Shown here in pieces: positions 31,919-38,435 of a stretch of DNA of 38,435 nucleotides. The notes under the pieces are model-generated. The model searched no databases. It was not told where the DNA came from and saw only the letters and a list, made by a program, of their open reading frames with translations. The translations under genes and the position numbers were made by a program. Position 1 is the stretch's first letter, and each line of letters starts with the position of its first letter. Where the stretch lies: NCBI GenBank assembly GCA_029859805.1, contig JAOUCL010000013.1, forward strand, positions 1 to 38,435, written 5' to 3'. Source of the stretch: Rhodospirillales bacterium. GTDB taxonomy: Bacteria; Pseudomonadota; Alphaproteobacteria; Kiloniellales; JAKSDN01.

Positions 31919-31938
31919 AATGGCGATGAAACGCCATT
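31919..31938 (+). repeat. hairpin AATGGCG-ATGAAA-CGCCATT containing a 16-mer shared with 18999-19014
   Basis: A perfect 7-bp stem with a 6-base loop. The inner 16 bases (atggcgatgaaacgcc) also occur at 18999-19014, in the decayed island, suggesting a small dispersed repeat family. Confidence 0.45.
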
Positions 31939-32236
31939 GGCCCGGAAGGTGTCCGCCGGCCTTAACCGGACAACCTCCACGGACCCCGTTGAACGGGCGC
32001 GCCGAATTCGGGGCCGCGACGAGCGAAAGGGTCGAACGTTCGAACTGCGCGGGATGCGGACGATGCCCCGCCCAGGCCCCGATGGAGCGATTCCAATTCT
32101 GCGATGCGACGGAACAGGTAAATCCACGGAACAGTTAGACAGACAGAGGCAATTTTGCTTAAGGTGGTTGTGGGCATTTCCGAGATCATCTCATGGGGAA
32201 CGGCGTACATGGCGCTGGGTGTCGTCCAACATACAA

Positions 32237-33079
32237 ATGAGTACAATAATCGCACTGGCACGAGAGCAGGTACGCTGGCGCGAGGATTCAGGCTCTGCAA
32301 CAGTGAGTAGATCGGATCCAATTCCTGGGCCGGCGGACCACTTCCGTTGGCGGTCCGCGAGCTGCAGTCATGTCGGAACCGTGCGGAAGGTTAACGAAGA
32401 CGCCTGTCTGGAGCGCCCGGACATCGGACTGTGGGTCGTCGCCGACGGCATGGGCGGGCATCGTGCCGGCGACGTCGCGAGCGAAACGGTCGTAGAATCA
32501 TTGCGCGGCGCGGTCAATCCAGTAAGCCGCGAATCCCTTCTGTTGGACCTTCAGCAGCGTCTGAAGTCGAGCCATGAGCGGCTTCAACGGCTGGCGGCCG
32601 AGAGTCCGGACCGCGGGGTCATCGGAACCACCGTAGCGGTTCTCGTCGGCTATCAGCGCCAGGCGATCTGCCTCTGGGTCGGCGACAGCCGAATCTACCT
32701 GTGTCGGGACCGGCAATTCCGGCAGCTCACACGGGACCACTCGCAGGTCGAGGAGCTGGTAAAGCTTGGGCTTCTCGACCGCGAAGAGGCCGAGTCGCAT
32801 CCGGCCAGCAATGTCATCACCCGGGCCGTCGGCGCCACGGACGATCTCAAGATCGACATGATCTCGGGCGACCTGCACGACGGGGACATCTACCTGATCT
32901 GCAGCGACGGACTGAACAAAGAGGTTCCCGACGCCGAAATCGGGCAAATCCTGCAAAGCGGGAGCTGCGAAGACTCGGCCCGGGCATTGATCGATCGCGC
33001 CCTTGACTATGGCGCGCGCGACAATGTCACGGCTATTGTCGTACAGGTGGTGGAACAAGATGGCTCTCCGGCATACTAG
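32237..33079 (+). CDS. pppA: PppA-type PP2C Ser/Thr phosphatase
   Basis: A 280-residue PP2C-family phosphatase that reverses PpkA phosphorylation and dampens T6SS assembly in other bacteria. All metal-binding motifs are present: GTVRKVNEDACL, LWVVADGMGGHRAGDVAS, GTTVAVLVGY, LWVGDSRIYLCRD, QLTRDHSQVEELV, IYLICSDGLNKEV and ARDNVTAIVVQV. The ATG at 32237 is taken as the start, leaving about 45 residues before the catalytic domain. No ribosome-binding site is evident, and a GTG further in is an alternative. ppkA follows 50 bp after its stop. The phosphatase and kinase therefore probably form one regulatory unit, divergent from the structural genes. Confidence 0.94.
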   Translation: MSTIIALAREQVRWREDSGSATVSRSDPIPGPADHFRWRSASCSHVGTVRKVNEDACLERPDIGLWVVADGMGGHRAGDVASETVVESLRGAVNPVSRESLLLDLQQRLKSSHERLQRLAAESPDRGVIGTTVAVLVGYQRQAICLWVGDSRIYLCRDRQFRQLTRDHSQVEELVKLGLLDREEAESHPASNVITRAVGATDDLKIDMISGDLHDGDIYLICSDGLNKEVPDAEIGQILQSGSCEDSARALIDRALDYGARDNVTAIVVQVVEQDGSPAY

Positions 33080-33129
33080 CACCGACGCATTCTCACATGC
33101 GCGCCACGGAGAGGGCGGTCGAACAATCC

Positions 33130-34824
33130 ATGTTTGAACAGATTGGGCGTTACGAGATCCTGGAGCTGATCGGCGAGGGCTCGATGGCCGAGGTCTACAA
33201 GGCCTACGATCCCGAGATCGACCGTACGCTCGCCTTGAAGATCCTCAAGCAGGAGTGGTGCCTGGATGAGGAATACGTTGGTCGCTTCATACGCGAGGCC
33301 AAAGCGGCCGGCGCCTTTTCCCACCCCAACATCGTTACCGTTTACGACATCGGAAAGGTCGAGAACCGGCCGTACATCATCATCGAGCTGATCAACGGGG
33401 CACCTTTGGGAGATTCGATGATACCCGGAAAGCCCCTGCCGTTGAAGCAGGTGCTGTCCATTGGCATTCAGATGGCCGATGCCCTGGATTTCGCGCACCG
33501 CCACGGCGTCGTCCACCGCGACGTCAAACCCGCCAATATCCTCGTCTTGGCCAACAGCGAGACCATCAAGATCGCGGATTTCGGGATCGCCCACATGGAC
33601 GACCCGAACTCCGCCCAGCAGACCCAGGTCGGCGCCGTGCTGGGAACGCCGCAGTACATGTCGCCCGAGCAGGTGATGGGGCAAAAGGTCGACGGACGGT
33701 CCGACCTGTTTTCCCTTGGCGTCATCCTCTACCAGCTTTGTACCGGGCAGCGGCCGTTCGACGGCGATACCATGGCAACGCTGCTGTACAAGATCACCAA
33801 GGAGGACCCGCCGCCGATCGCACAGCTCGACGCCGGCACGCCGGCGGGCCTGCAGCATATCGTCGGCAAGCTGCTGGCCAAGGCGCCCGAGCGGCGCTTC
33901 CAGAGCGGCGAGGAACTGGCCAAGGCGCTGAGACACGAGCTGAAGGCGCTGCAAGAGCTTTCGCAGGACGCCGACAAGCAGCGCTACATCCCGATCCGGG
34001 TCCGCTCGGCCCTGCTGATGGGCACACTGGTGGCGCTGACCATGGCGGTCAGCGTCTTCTTTATCGAAGACAAGCAGAACGAGGCCCTGACCCGCTTTGC
34101 GATCGATTCCGGCGCCTCGTTGGCAAAATTCATCGCGACCGAGACCGCCGTGCCGGTGCTCAGCCAAGACTGGGTGTCGATCGAGATCGACATCCAGGAG
34201 GCATCCCAGCGCCAGACCTTCGAGTACCTGTTCGTGCTCGACCACCAAGGGATCGTAAGAGGCGCCAGCGATGATGCCCTACTGGGCAAGACCTACAGCG
34301 AACCGGAGATCAAGGAGACGTTGTTCGACGACGGCAGCGTACGGGCCGTGGTGGTCGGCCAGTCCGGCGGCGCGGCGGTGCTGGATTTCGACACGCCGAT
34401 TGTGTTCCAGGGCAAAGAGGTGGGACGAATCCGTCTGGGTCTGCTACAAACCTCGCTGCAGGAGGTCGTAGACATCACCCGAATCCTGCTGATCGCCTTG
34501 TCAGCCGTGACCGTCCTGGCGGTGGGTATCGGGTCTTATGTCCTCGCCCGGCTCTTGTCACGGCCGATCAAGGCATTGCGCACGGCACTCAACGAGATCC
34601 GAGACGGGAACATGGATTGTCGGATCTCCGAGGAAAGACACGACGAACTCGGCGAGGTGTTTGCGGAGTTCAACAAGATGGCCGCCTCGCTGGAGGCACG
34701 GAACAACAGCGACCTCATGGAGACCGATGTCAGCGAACCCAAGACGACCGATGTCGGCGAACCCGCAGCAACCGATGTCAGCGAACCCGCGGCAACCGAT
34801 GCCAGTGAACCGACGACGACTTAG
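33130..34824 (+). CDS. ppkA: PpkA-type membrane Ser/Thr kinase with sensor and HAMP domain
   Basis: A 564-residue transmembrane kinase. The N-terminal kinase domain has GRYEILELIGEGSMAEVYKA, catalytic Lys in LALKIL, VHRDVKPANIL (Asp131), IADFGIAH and GTPQYMSPEQVMG. A first membrane helix is near 293-312 (LLMGTLVALTMAVSVFFI). A periplasmic sensor of about 140 residues follows (FEYLFVLDHQGIVRGASDD, Cache-like), then a second helix near 451-475 and a HAMP segment (LLSRPIKALRTALNEIRDGN). The tail consists of four 8-residue TDVSEPxx repeats. Start: the ATG at 33130 has GGAGAGGG 13 bases upstream; an ATG at 33097 has none. Its end overlaps the deacetylase start by 26 bp. The Cache-HAMP layout suggests it senses an envelope signal. 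Confidence 0.95.
   Translation: MFEQIGRYEILELIGEGSMAEVYKAYDPEIDRTLALKILKQEWCLDEEYVGRFIREAKAAGAFSHPNIVTVYDIGKVENRPYIIIELINGAPLGDSMIPGKPLPLKQVLSIGIQMADALDFAHRHGVVHRDVKPANILVLANSETIKIADFGIAHMDDPNSAQQTQVGAVLGTPQYMSPEQVMGQKVDGRSDLFSLGVILYQLCTGQRPFDGDTMATLLYKITKEDPPPIAQLDAGTPAGLQHIVGKLLAKAPERRFQSGEELAKALRHELKALQELSQDADKQRYIPIRVRSALLMGTLVALTMAVSVFFIEDKQNEALTRFAIDSGASLAKFIATETAVPVLSQDWVSIEIDIQEASQRQTFEYLFVLDHQGIVRGASDDALLGKTYSEPEIKETLFDDGSVRAVVVGQSGGAAVLDFDTPIVFQGKEVGRIRLGLLQTSLQEVVDITRILLIALSAVTVLAVGIGSYVLARLLSRPIKALRTALNEIRDGNMDCRISEERHDELGEVFAEFNKMAASLEARNNSDLMETDVSEPKTTDVGEPAATDVSEPAATDASEPTTT
34723..34818 (+). repeat. four 24-bp tandem repeats at the ppkA/deacetylase overlap
   Basis: Units begin at 34723, 34747, 34771 and 34795, each starting accgatg. 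In the ppkA frame they encode TDVSEPKT, TDVGEPAA, TDVSEPAA and TDASEPTT. In the next gene's frame each unit offers an ATG (MSANPRRP, MSANPQQP, MSANPRQP, MPVNRRRL). Because 24 is a multiple of three, copy-number change keeps both frames. Confidence 0.92.
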
Positions 34825-35806
34825 GAGCCGTTTGCTGCTGCTCGGCTTGGCGGCGGGCTTGGCCTGGGGCTGTGCACCTTCGACCGACAGCCGAGTGGTC
34901 GCCAGGAGCAGCGATTTCGTCGTGGTCTCCACAGGCTCCAAGACGACGCTCCGCTCGCTGGCGCGCGCATACCTCGGCGACGAATCCCTTTACCGGATCA
35001 TTGCCGATTTCAACGACGTCTCCCGGGTGCGCGGCGGACAGGAACTCGTCATACCCCTGAAGCCGGCGAACCGCGCAGCGGTCTATCCGAACGGCTATCA
35101 GGTTGTGCCGATCCTGACCTATCACCGCTTTGCGCCGAAAGGACAGGGCTGCGACAAGCTGGCCGTGGACGCGCGTTCCTTTGCCAAGCAGCTGGCTTAT
35201 CTTCGCGACAATCACTATTCGGTCATCACTTTCTCGCAGTTGGCCGATTTCATCGAGGGCAAGGCCGCCATTCCGCCCAAATCCGTCATCCTGACGATCG
35301 ACGACGGCTACAGATCGGCCTACGATGTCGCCTACCCCGTCCTGCGCAGGTACGGGCAAAAGGCGACCATCTTCGTCTATTCCGATTTCATCGGCGCCGG
35401 AGCCGGGTTGACCTGGGCGCAAATGAAGGAAATGGTCGCTTCCCGGCTGATCGACATACAACCGCATTCGAAGACCCATAGCGATTTGACCATTCGGCTG
35501 GAGGGCGAGAGCGAAAAGGCCTACAGGGAGCGGATCCGCGAGGAGGTTCGCCATCCTTCCAAGGCGATAGAACGGAATCTTGGGCTGCCGATCCATACCT
35601 TTTCCTACCCTTATGGCGCGGAAAACGACGCGGTACTCGCCATCGTCGAAGCGGCGGACTTCAGGTTGGGCACCACGGTGACCCGCGGCAGCAACCCGTC
35701 CTTTGCCCACCCCTTGGCCCTGCGGCGCACGCAGATCTACTGCGACGATGACATAAAGACCTTTGCCAAACGATTGGACGTGTTCAAGAATGTTGCCTTG
35801 AAATGA
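34799..35806 (+). CDS. LysM plus polysaccharide deacetylase (NodB-like) lipoprotein
   Basis: A 335-residue predicted envelope lipoprotein. The signal region RRLRSRLLLLGLAAGLAWGC has its Cys at residue 23. A LysM-like domain follows at about 40-85 (TTLRSLARAYLGDESLYRII; QELVIPLKP). The NodB-type deacetylase domain has VVPILTYHRF, ILTIDDGYRSAYDVAYPVL (Asp pair near 168-169), KATIFVYSDFIG, PHSKTHSDL with metal-binding His223 and His227, and HTFSYPYGAENDAVL. Catalytic residues look intact, so it should deacetylate peptidoglycan or another envelope polysaccharide. The start lies in the 24-bp repeats within the end of ppkA; upstream repeat units provide alternative ATGs. The stop overlaps the next gene as ATGA. 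The lipobox (AWGC) is slightly irregular. Confidence 0.9.
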   Translation: MPVNRRRLRSRLLLLGLAAGLAWGCAPSTDSRVVARSSDFVVVSTGSKTTLRSLARAYLGDESLYRIIADFNDVSRVRGGQELVIPLKPANRAAVYPNGYQVVPILTYHRFAPKGQGCDKLAVDARSFAKQLAYLRDNHYSVITFSQLADFIEGKAAIPPKSVILTIDDGYRSAYDVAYPVLRRYGQKATIFVYSDFIGAGAGLTWAQMKEMVASRLIDIQPHSKTHSDLTIRLEGESEKAYRERIREEVRHPSKAIERNLGLPIHTFSYPYGAENDAVLAIVEAADFRLGTTVTRGSNPSFAHPLALRRTQIYCDDDIKTFAKRLDVFKNVALK

Positions 35807-36813
35807 TCGTATTGCGCCACCACGCCCTTGCAGTCCCTCTGCTGTGCTTCGTTACGGCGGCCTGTACGTCGCCGATGATCTCGATGACGCCGGCGCAGCA
35901 GCCGGACAAGGCCGCTTTCTCCGCCCGCAAGACCACGGCCGAGAAACTGACCAACCGCGGCGAATTGGCCGAGGCCGTGGTGCAGTGGAAAGTCCTGGAA
36001 ACGATTGCCGGACACGATCCGGAGCTCGCCCGAAAACGCCGAGCCGTGGAAGCCGAGGCCAAACGCAGGGCCGAAACGCATTTCGATAAAGCGACCACGG
36101 CGCTCGCCAAGCGGCGCACCAAGGAGGCGCGGCGTGAATTTCTCACCGCCCTGGCGTTCGACCCGACGCACCGGGACGCCATCGAGCAACTCAGAAAGTT
36201 GGAGGTGAAGCAGGTTCGCCTGGACCGGCCCAGGGTCGCCTCGCCCATGCCGAGGATAGCGAATAGGAAGAAGACCGCCGCCGTGGCCAACGCAGAGGCC
36301 TCGACCAAGAAGACGCCGGCTCCGGCGAAGAAGGCACCCGCTCCGCAACCCAAGCCGCAGGAGGCCAAGAAGCCGGAGAGCGAGTCGCTGGAGCGGGCCG
36401 TCGATCTCGCCAAGCAAGGGGCCTATCTGGCGTCGATCCCGTACTTCAGGACTCACCTGACCCAATTTCCGGCGGACGATAAAGCGACGACACTACTTGC
36501 CACCTCGCACCGGGAGGTCGGCATCGCCTTGTACAACAACGGCAAGCTAAGGGAGTCGGTGAGCCATCTCGAGGCATCGGCCAACTATGGGAAGCAAGCC
36601 GACGGGGTGGTCAAGGCGGCGCTCACCGACGCGAAGAGTCGTTTGGCGCAGCAGGCCTACGAGAAAGGCGTCAGGGTCTTCCGGCAGGACATCGCTCAGG
36701 CGATCGCCCTTTGGGAACAGTCGCTGTCCTACGACCCGGCTCATATCAAGGCAAGGTCCTATTTGGACCGCGCCTACAAGATCCAGCAGACGTTGAACTC
36801 TCTGACGCAATGA
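35803..36813 (+). CDS. TPR-type lipoprotein of the ppkA operon
   Basis: A 336-residue predicted lipoprotein with signal peptide LAVPLLCFVTAAC (lipobox TAAC, Cys21). Two helical repeat regions (about 45-130 and 190-335; for example AKQGAYLASIPYFRTHLTQF and IALWEQSLSYDPAHIKARSY) are separated by a Lys/Ala/Pro-rich linker (TKKTPAPAKKAPAPQPKPQE) that could span or stick to peptidoglycan. The repeats resemble TPRs. The ATGA overlap with the deacetylase gene implies coupled translation. It ends 55 bp before the convergent LysM-TPR gene, with no obvious terminator between. A scaffold in the periplasm linked to the kinase sensor is a guess from position. Confidence 0.87.
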   Translation: MIVLRHHALAVPLLCFVTAACTSPMISMTPAQQPDKAAFSARKTTAEKLTNRGELAEAVVQWKVLETIAGHDPELARKRRAVEAEAKRRAETHFDKATTALAKRRTKEARREFLTALAFDPTHRDAIEQLRKLEVKQVRLDRPRVASPMPRIANRKKTAAVANAEASTKKTPAPAKKAPAPQPKPQEAKKPESESLERAVDLAKQGAYLASIPYFRTHLTQFPADDKATTLLATSHREVGIALYNNGKLRESVSHLEASANYGKQADGVVKAALTDAKSRLAQQAYEKGVRVFRQDIAQAIALWEQSLSYDPAHIKARSYLDRAYKIQQTLNSLTQ

Positions 36814-36868
36814 CAGCTGTACTCATTTACTCATTCATCCCAAAGGTCGTTGATGTCGACCCCTGGTA

Positions 36869-38407
36869 TCAATCATTAGTCGGGATCTTCTTTAGACGAT
36901 CTTGGATCTGCAGGGAGCGGATTCGCTGAATCTTCGACGGCTCGTGATCGGGATTTACCTCCAGCGCCTTGTCGAACCGATCTATCGCCTCGACCAACTC
37001 CTGCCGTGAGAACGACTCCATACCCTGTTTGTAATAGATATCAACCACTTCTGGTTTTATCTTGTTGAGCGCGTCCAGGGCGGGTCCGTAATCGGGAGAA
37101 ATAGCGATCGCCTTTCCATAGGTGGCAAAGGCTTCGATGGGCTGGTTGGCGTTTTGATACTCCTGGCCGCGTTTATAGAAAACCTCTGCCTTGCCGAGAC
37201 GCTCGCTCGTGGCCAGTCGCTCTCGAATCTCCGAATTCTCAGGATCGAGTTTGAGGGCCAGTTCGAGAGACTTGCGCTCTTCGTCCAAGCGTCCATCGCT
37301 GCGCGACTGGTCCGCATCGATCAAGAATTTGTCCCTCAGCCGGTCCCGAATTCCGGCGTTCTGGGGATCGATTTGGAGGGCCGTCATGAGGAGTTCCAGC
37401 TCTTCGTCGTTCCGGCCTTCGTTGCGCGCCTGATCGGCCCGGGCCATATAGTTAGCCACTTGGGTCGTCCTGATCTCCGGGTTCTGGGGATCCAATTCGG
37501 CGGCTCGTTTCAGGGCCCCCCCTGCCCGATCATATTGCTCTTGCGTGGTAAGCTGACCGGCAAGCGTGATGTAGTTTGCCGCCGCTATCTTCGGCATCAT
37601 TTCGTCGTCCTGAAACTGCAGAATCCCCTCTTCCAAGACGTTGGCCGCACCCTCGAAATCACCCGCGGAAGCCCTTTCCTGGGCGTTGTCCATGATGGTT
37701 TGGACGCGATCTACATTCAATTCCTGGATCTTGAAGTCCTCGCTATCCGTCTCGGCATCTCCCCCGCCGTTTTCCGTCGGTGTCGGGATTGCCTTTTCGT
37801 CAGCGTCGCCGGGCGTCTGGCTCTCGTCATCGCCGGGCGCCGCGGGCACTATTGCCTCCTGCAGACCAGGCTCGGTTTCGGGCGGAAGCTCCTGCTCGGG
37901 AATGCTGGGCATATCCAACGGCTCTTTGCCCGGCACCTTTATTACCTGTCCCACCTTGATCTGGCTGGGATTGTCCAACTCGTTGTAGCGCGCGAGCGCA
38001 TAGAACTTCAAAGCACCGCCAAGGTACTGCTTGGCCACACTGGAGAGGGATTCACCGGACTTCATCTTGTAGATAAAATACTCCGTGCCGAGCAACACTT
38101 TCGGATCCGTGTCGATCTGCTCCAGCAGACCCTTGGTGGGGTTGGTGTAGCGTCCGCCAGGATCCTCCGCCAGGTAGGCCAGCAGCTCCGCCTTGGCCTG
38201 CCCCGCCTCGCCGACCTCCAAGAGCGAAATGGACTTGAGATAGCGCTCCTTGGGCGCCAAGCCCGGCTCGGGCTTAAAGAGCAGCGCCTGTTGCTGGTCC
38301 TGGGGCGACTGGCCGGACATCCCTTGGCCGGCGGAATCGCCGGTCGTTATACAGCCGGCGAGTGAAAGCAGCAGCACCGCCGAGAAGAAATAGCCTATTA
38401 GCCGCAT
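36869..38407 (-). CDS. LysM and TPR lipoprotein
   Basis: A 512-residue lipoprotein. The signal peptide MRLIGYFFSAVLLLSLAGC has a good lipobox (LAGC, Cys19). A LysM-like domain is at about 110-155 (YKMKSGESLSSVAKQYLGGA; QIKVGQVIKVPG). An acidic Pro/Asp/Glu-rich linker spans about 165-220. From there to the end is a helical repeat array (GALKRAAELDPQNPEIRTTQ, LLMTALQIDPQNAGIRDRLR, LELALKLDPENSEIRERLAT, DRFDKALEVNPDHEPSKIQR). The start at 38407 is preferred because it begins the signal peptide, and an AGGGAG lies 10 bases upstream. It is convergent to the ppkA operon and transcribed alone within the window. It probably binds the cell wall; a link to the T6SS is by position only. Confidence 0.9.
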   Translation of the reverse strand: MRLIGYFFSAVLLLSLAGCITTGDSAGQGMSGQSPQDQQQALLFKPEPGLAPKERYLKSISLLEVGEAGQAKAELLAYLAEDPGGRYTNPTKGLLEQIDTDPKVLLGTEYFIYKMKSGESLSSVAKQYLGGALKFYALARYNELDNPSQIKVGQVIKVPGKEPLDMPSIPEQELPPETEPGLQEAIVPAAPGDDESQTPGDADEKAIPTPTENGGGDAETDSEDFKIQELNVDRVQTIMDNAQERASAGDFEGAANVLEEGILQFQDDEMMPKIAAANYITLAGQLTTQEQYDRAGGALKRAAELDPQNPEIRTTQVANYMARADQARNEGRNDEELELLMTALQIDPQNAGIRDRLRDKFLIDADQSRSDGRLDEERKSLELALKLDPENSEIRERLATSERLGKAEVFYKRGQEYQNANQPIEAFATYGKAIAISPDYGPALDALNKIKPEVVDIYYKQGMESFSRQELVEAIDRFDKALEVNPDHEPSKIQRIRSLQIQDRLKKIPTND

Positions 38408-38435
38408 AACCTCGCAACTCCCTGAGTCCATGCCA

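Larger units (their letters stand above)
31635..32236. promoter_or_regulatory. divergent intergenic region between the core tss operon and pppA
   Basis: About 600 bp between two divergent transcription units, so it should carry both promoters. It is less GC-rich than its surroundings in places (31700-31880). It contains an inverted repeat at 31666-31683 and a hairpin at 31919-31938. No convincing sigma-70 or sigma-54 promoter was found, and open frames on both strands look like noise. Part of the + side may belong to a longer pppA leader, since the pppA start has no clear ribosome-binding site. Confidence 0.45.

Overview
The window is almost entirely one type VI secretion system (T6SS) gene cluster from a GC-rich proteobacterium. 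The gene order (tssA-tssB-tssC-hcp-tagJ-tssE-tssF-tssG-clpV, an 'imp'-type locus with a divergent PppA/PpkA phosphatase-kinase pair) and the protein sequences fit an alphaproteobacterium, perhaps Rhodospirillales-like. That placement is inference; no rRNA or marker gene is present. No tRNA, rRNA or CRISPR array was seen.

Layout. (1) 1-5.1 kb, + strand: the 3' part of tssM, tagF, and an unrecognised 262-residue protein. tssJ/K/L are not in the window and may lie upstream. (2) 5.1-14.2 kb, - strand: one long spike/effector operon read right to left. It encodes VgrG, a DUF6484-type protein, a DUF2169 adaptor, a catalytically dead ketosynthase-like protein, a PAAR-like protein with a C-terminal nuclease domain, a DUF3396-type immunity protein, an unknown protein, a TIGR02270 HEAT-repeat protein and a small membrane protein. 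The 6.7-9.5 kb part is visibly more AT-rich than the rest, as expected for exchangeable effector/immunity cargo. (3) 14.5-16.1 kb, + strand: a second sheath-type gene in which a TssB-like and a TssC-like part are fused and the TssC C-terminus is missing. It converges on a TPR-methyltransferase gene. (4) 17.4-20.2 kb: a decaying accessory island. It holds mobile-element scraps, a perfect 28-bp palindrome, a cysteine-peptidase-like gene broken by a 13-bp tandem duplication, a small conserved protein, and a YiiX-like NlpC/P60 hydrolase whose coding frame continues past its stop codon. (5) 20.3-31.6 kb, - strand: the core structural operon tssA, tssB, tssC, hcp, tagJ, tssE, tssF, tssG, clpV. (6) 32.2-36.8 kb, + strand: PppA phosphatase, PpkA kinase with HAMP domain, a LysM/NodB polysaccharide deacetylase lipoprotein and a TPR lipoprotein, tightly overlapped. 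(7) 36.9-38.4 kb, - strand: a LysM-TPR lipoprotein.

How it works together: TssM belongs to the envelope complex, TssA/E/F/G to the baseplate and its assembly, TssB/TssC to the sheath, Hcp to the tube, VgrG plus the PAAR-like protein to the tip, and ClpV recycles the sheath. PpkA/PppA and TagF are likely post-translational switches. The tip operon carries the toxin and its protection. The least explained parts are the TssB-TssC fusion, the dead ketosynthase, the two damaged peptidase genes, the unknown proteins at 4.3 kb and 6.7 kb, and the cell-wall-directed lipoproteins in the kinase operon.
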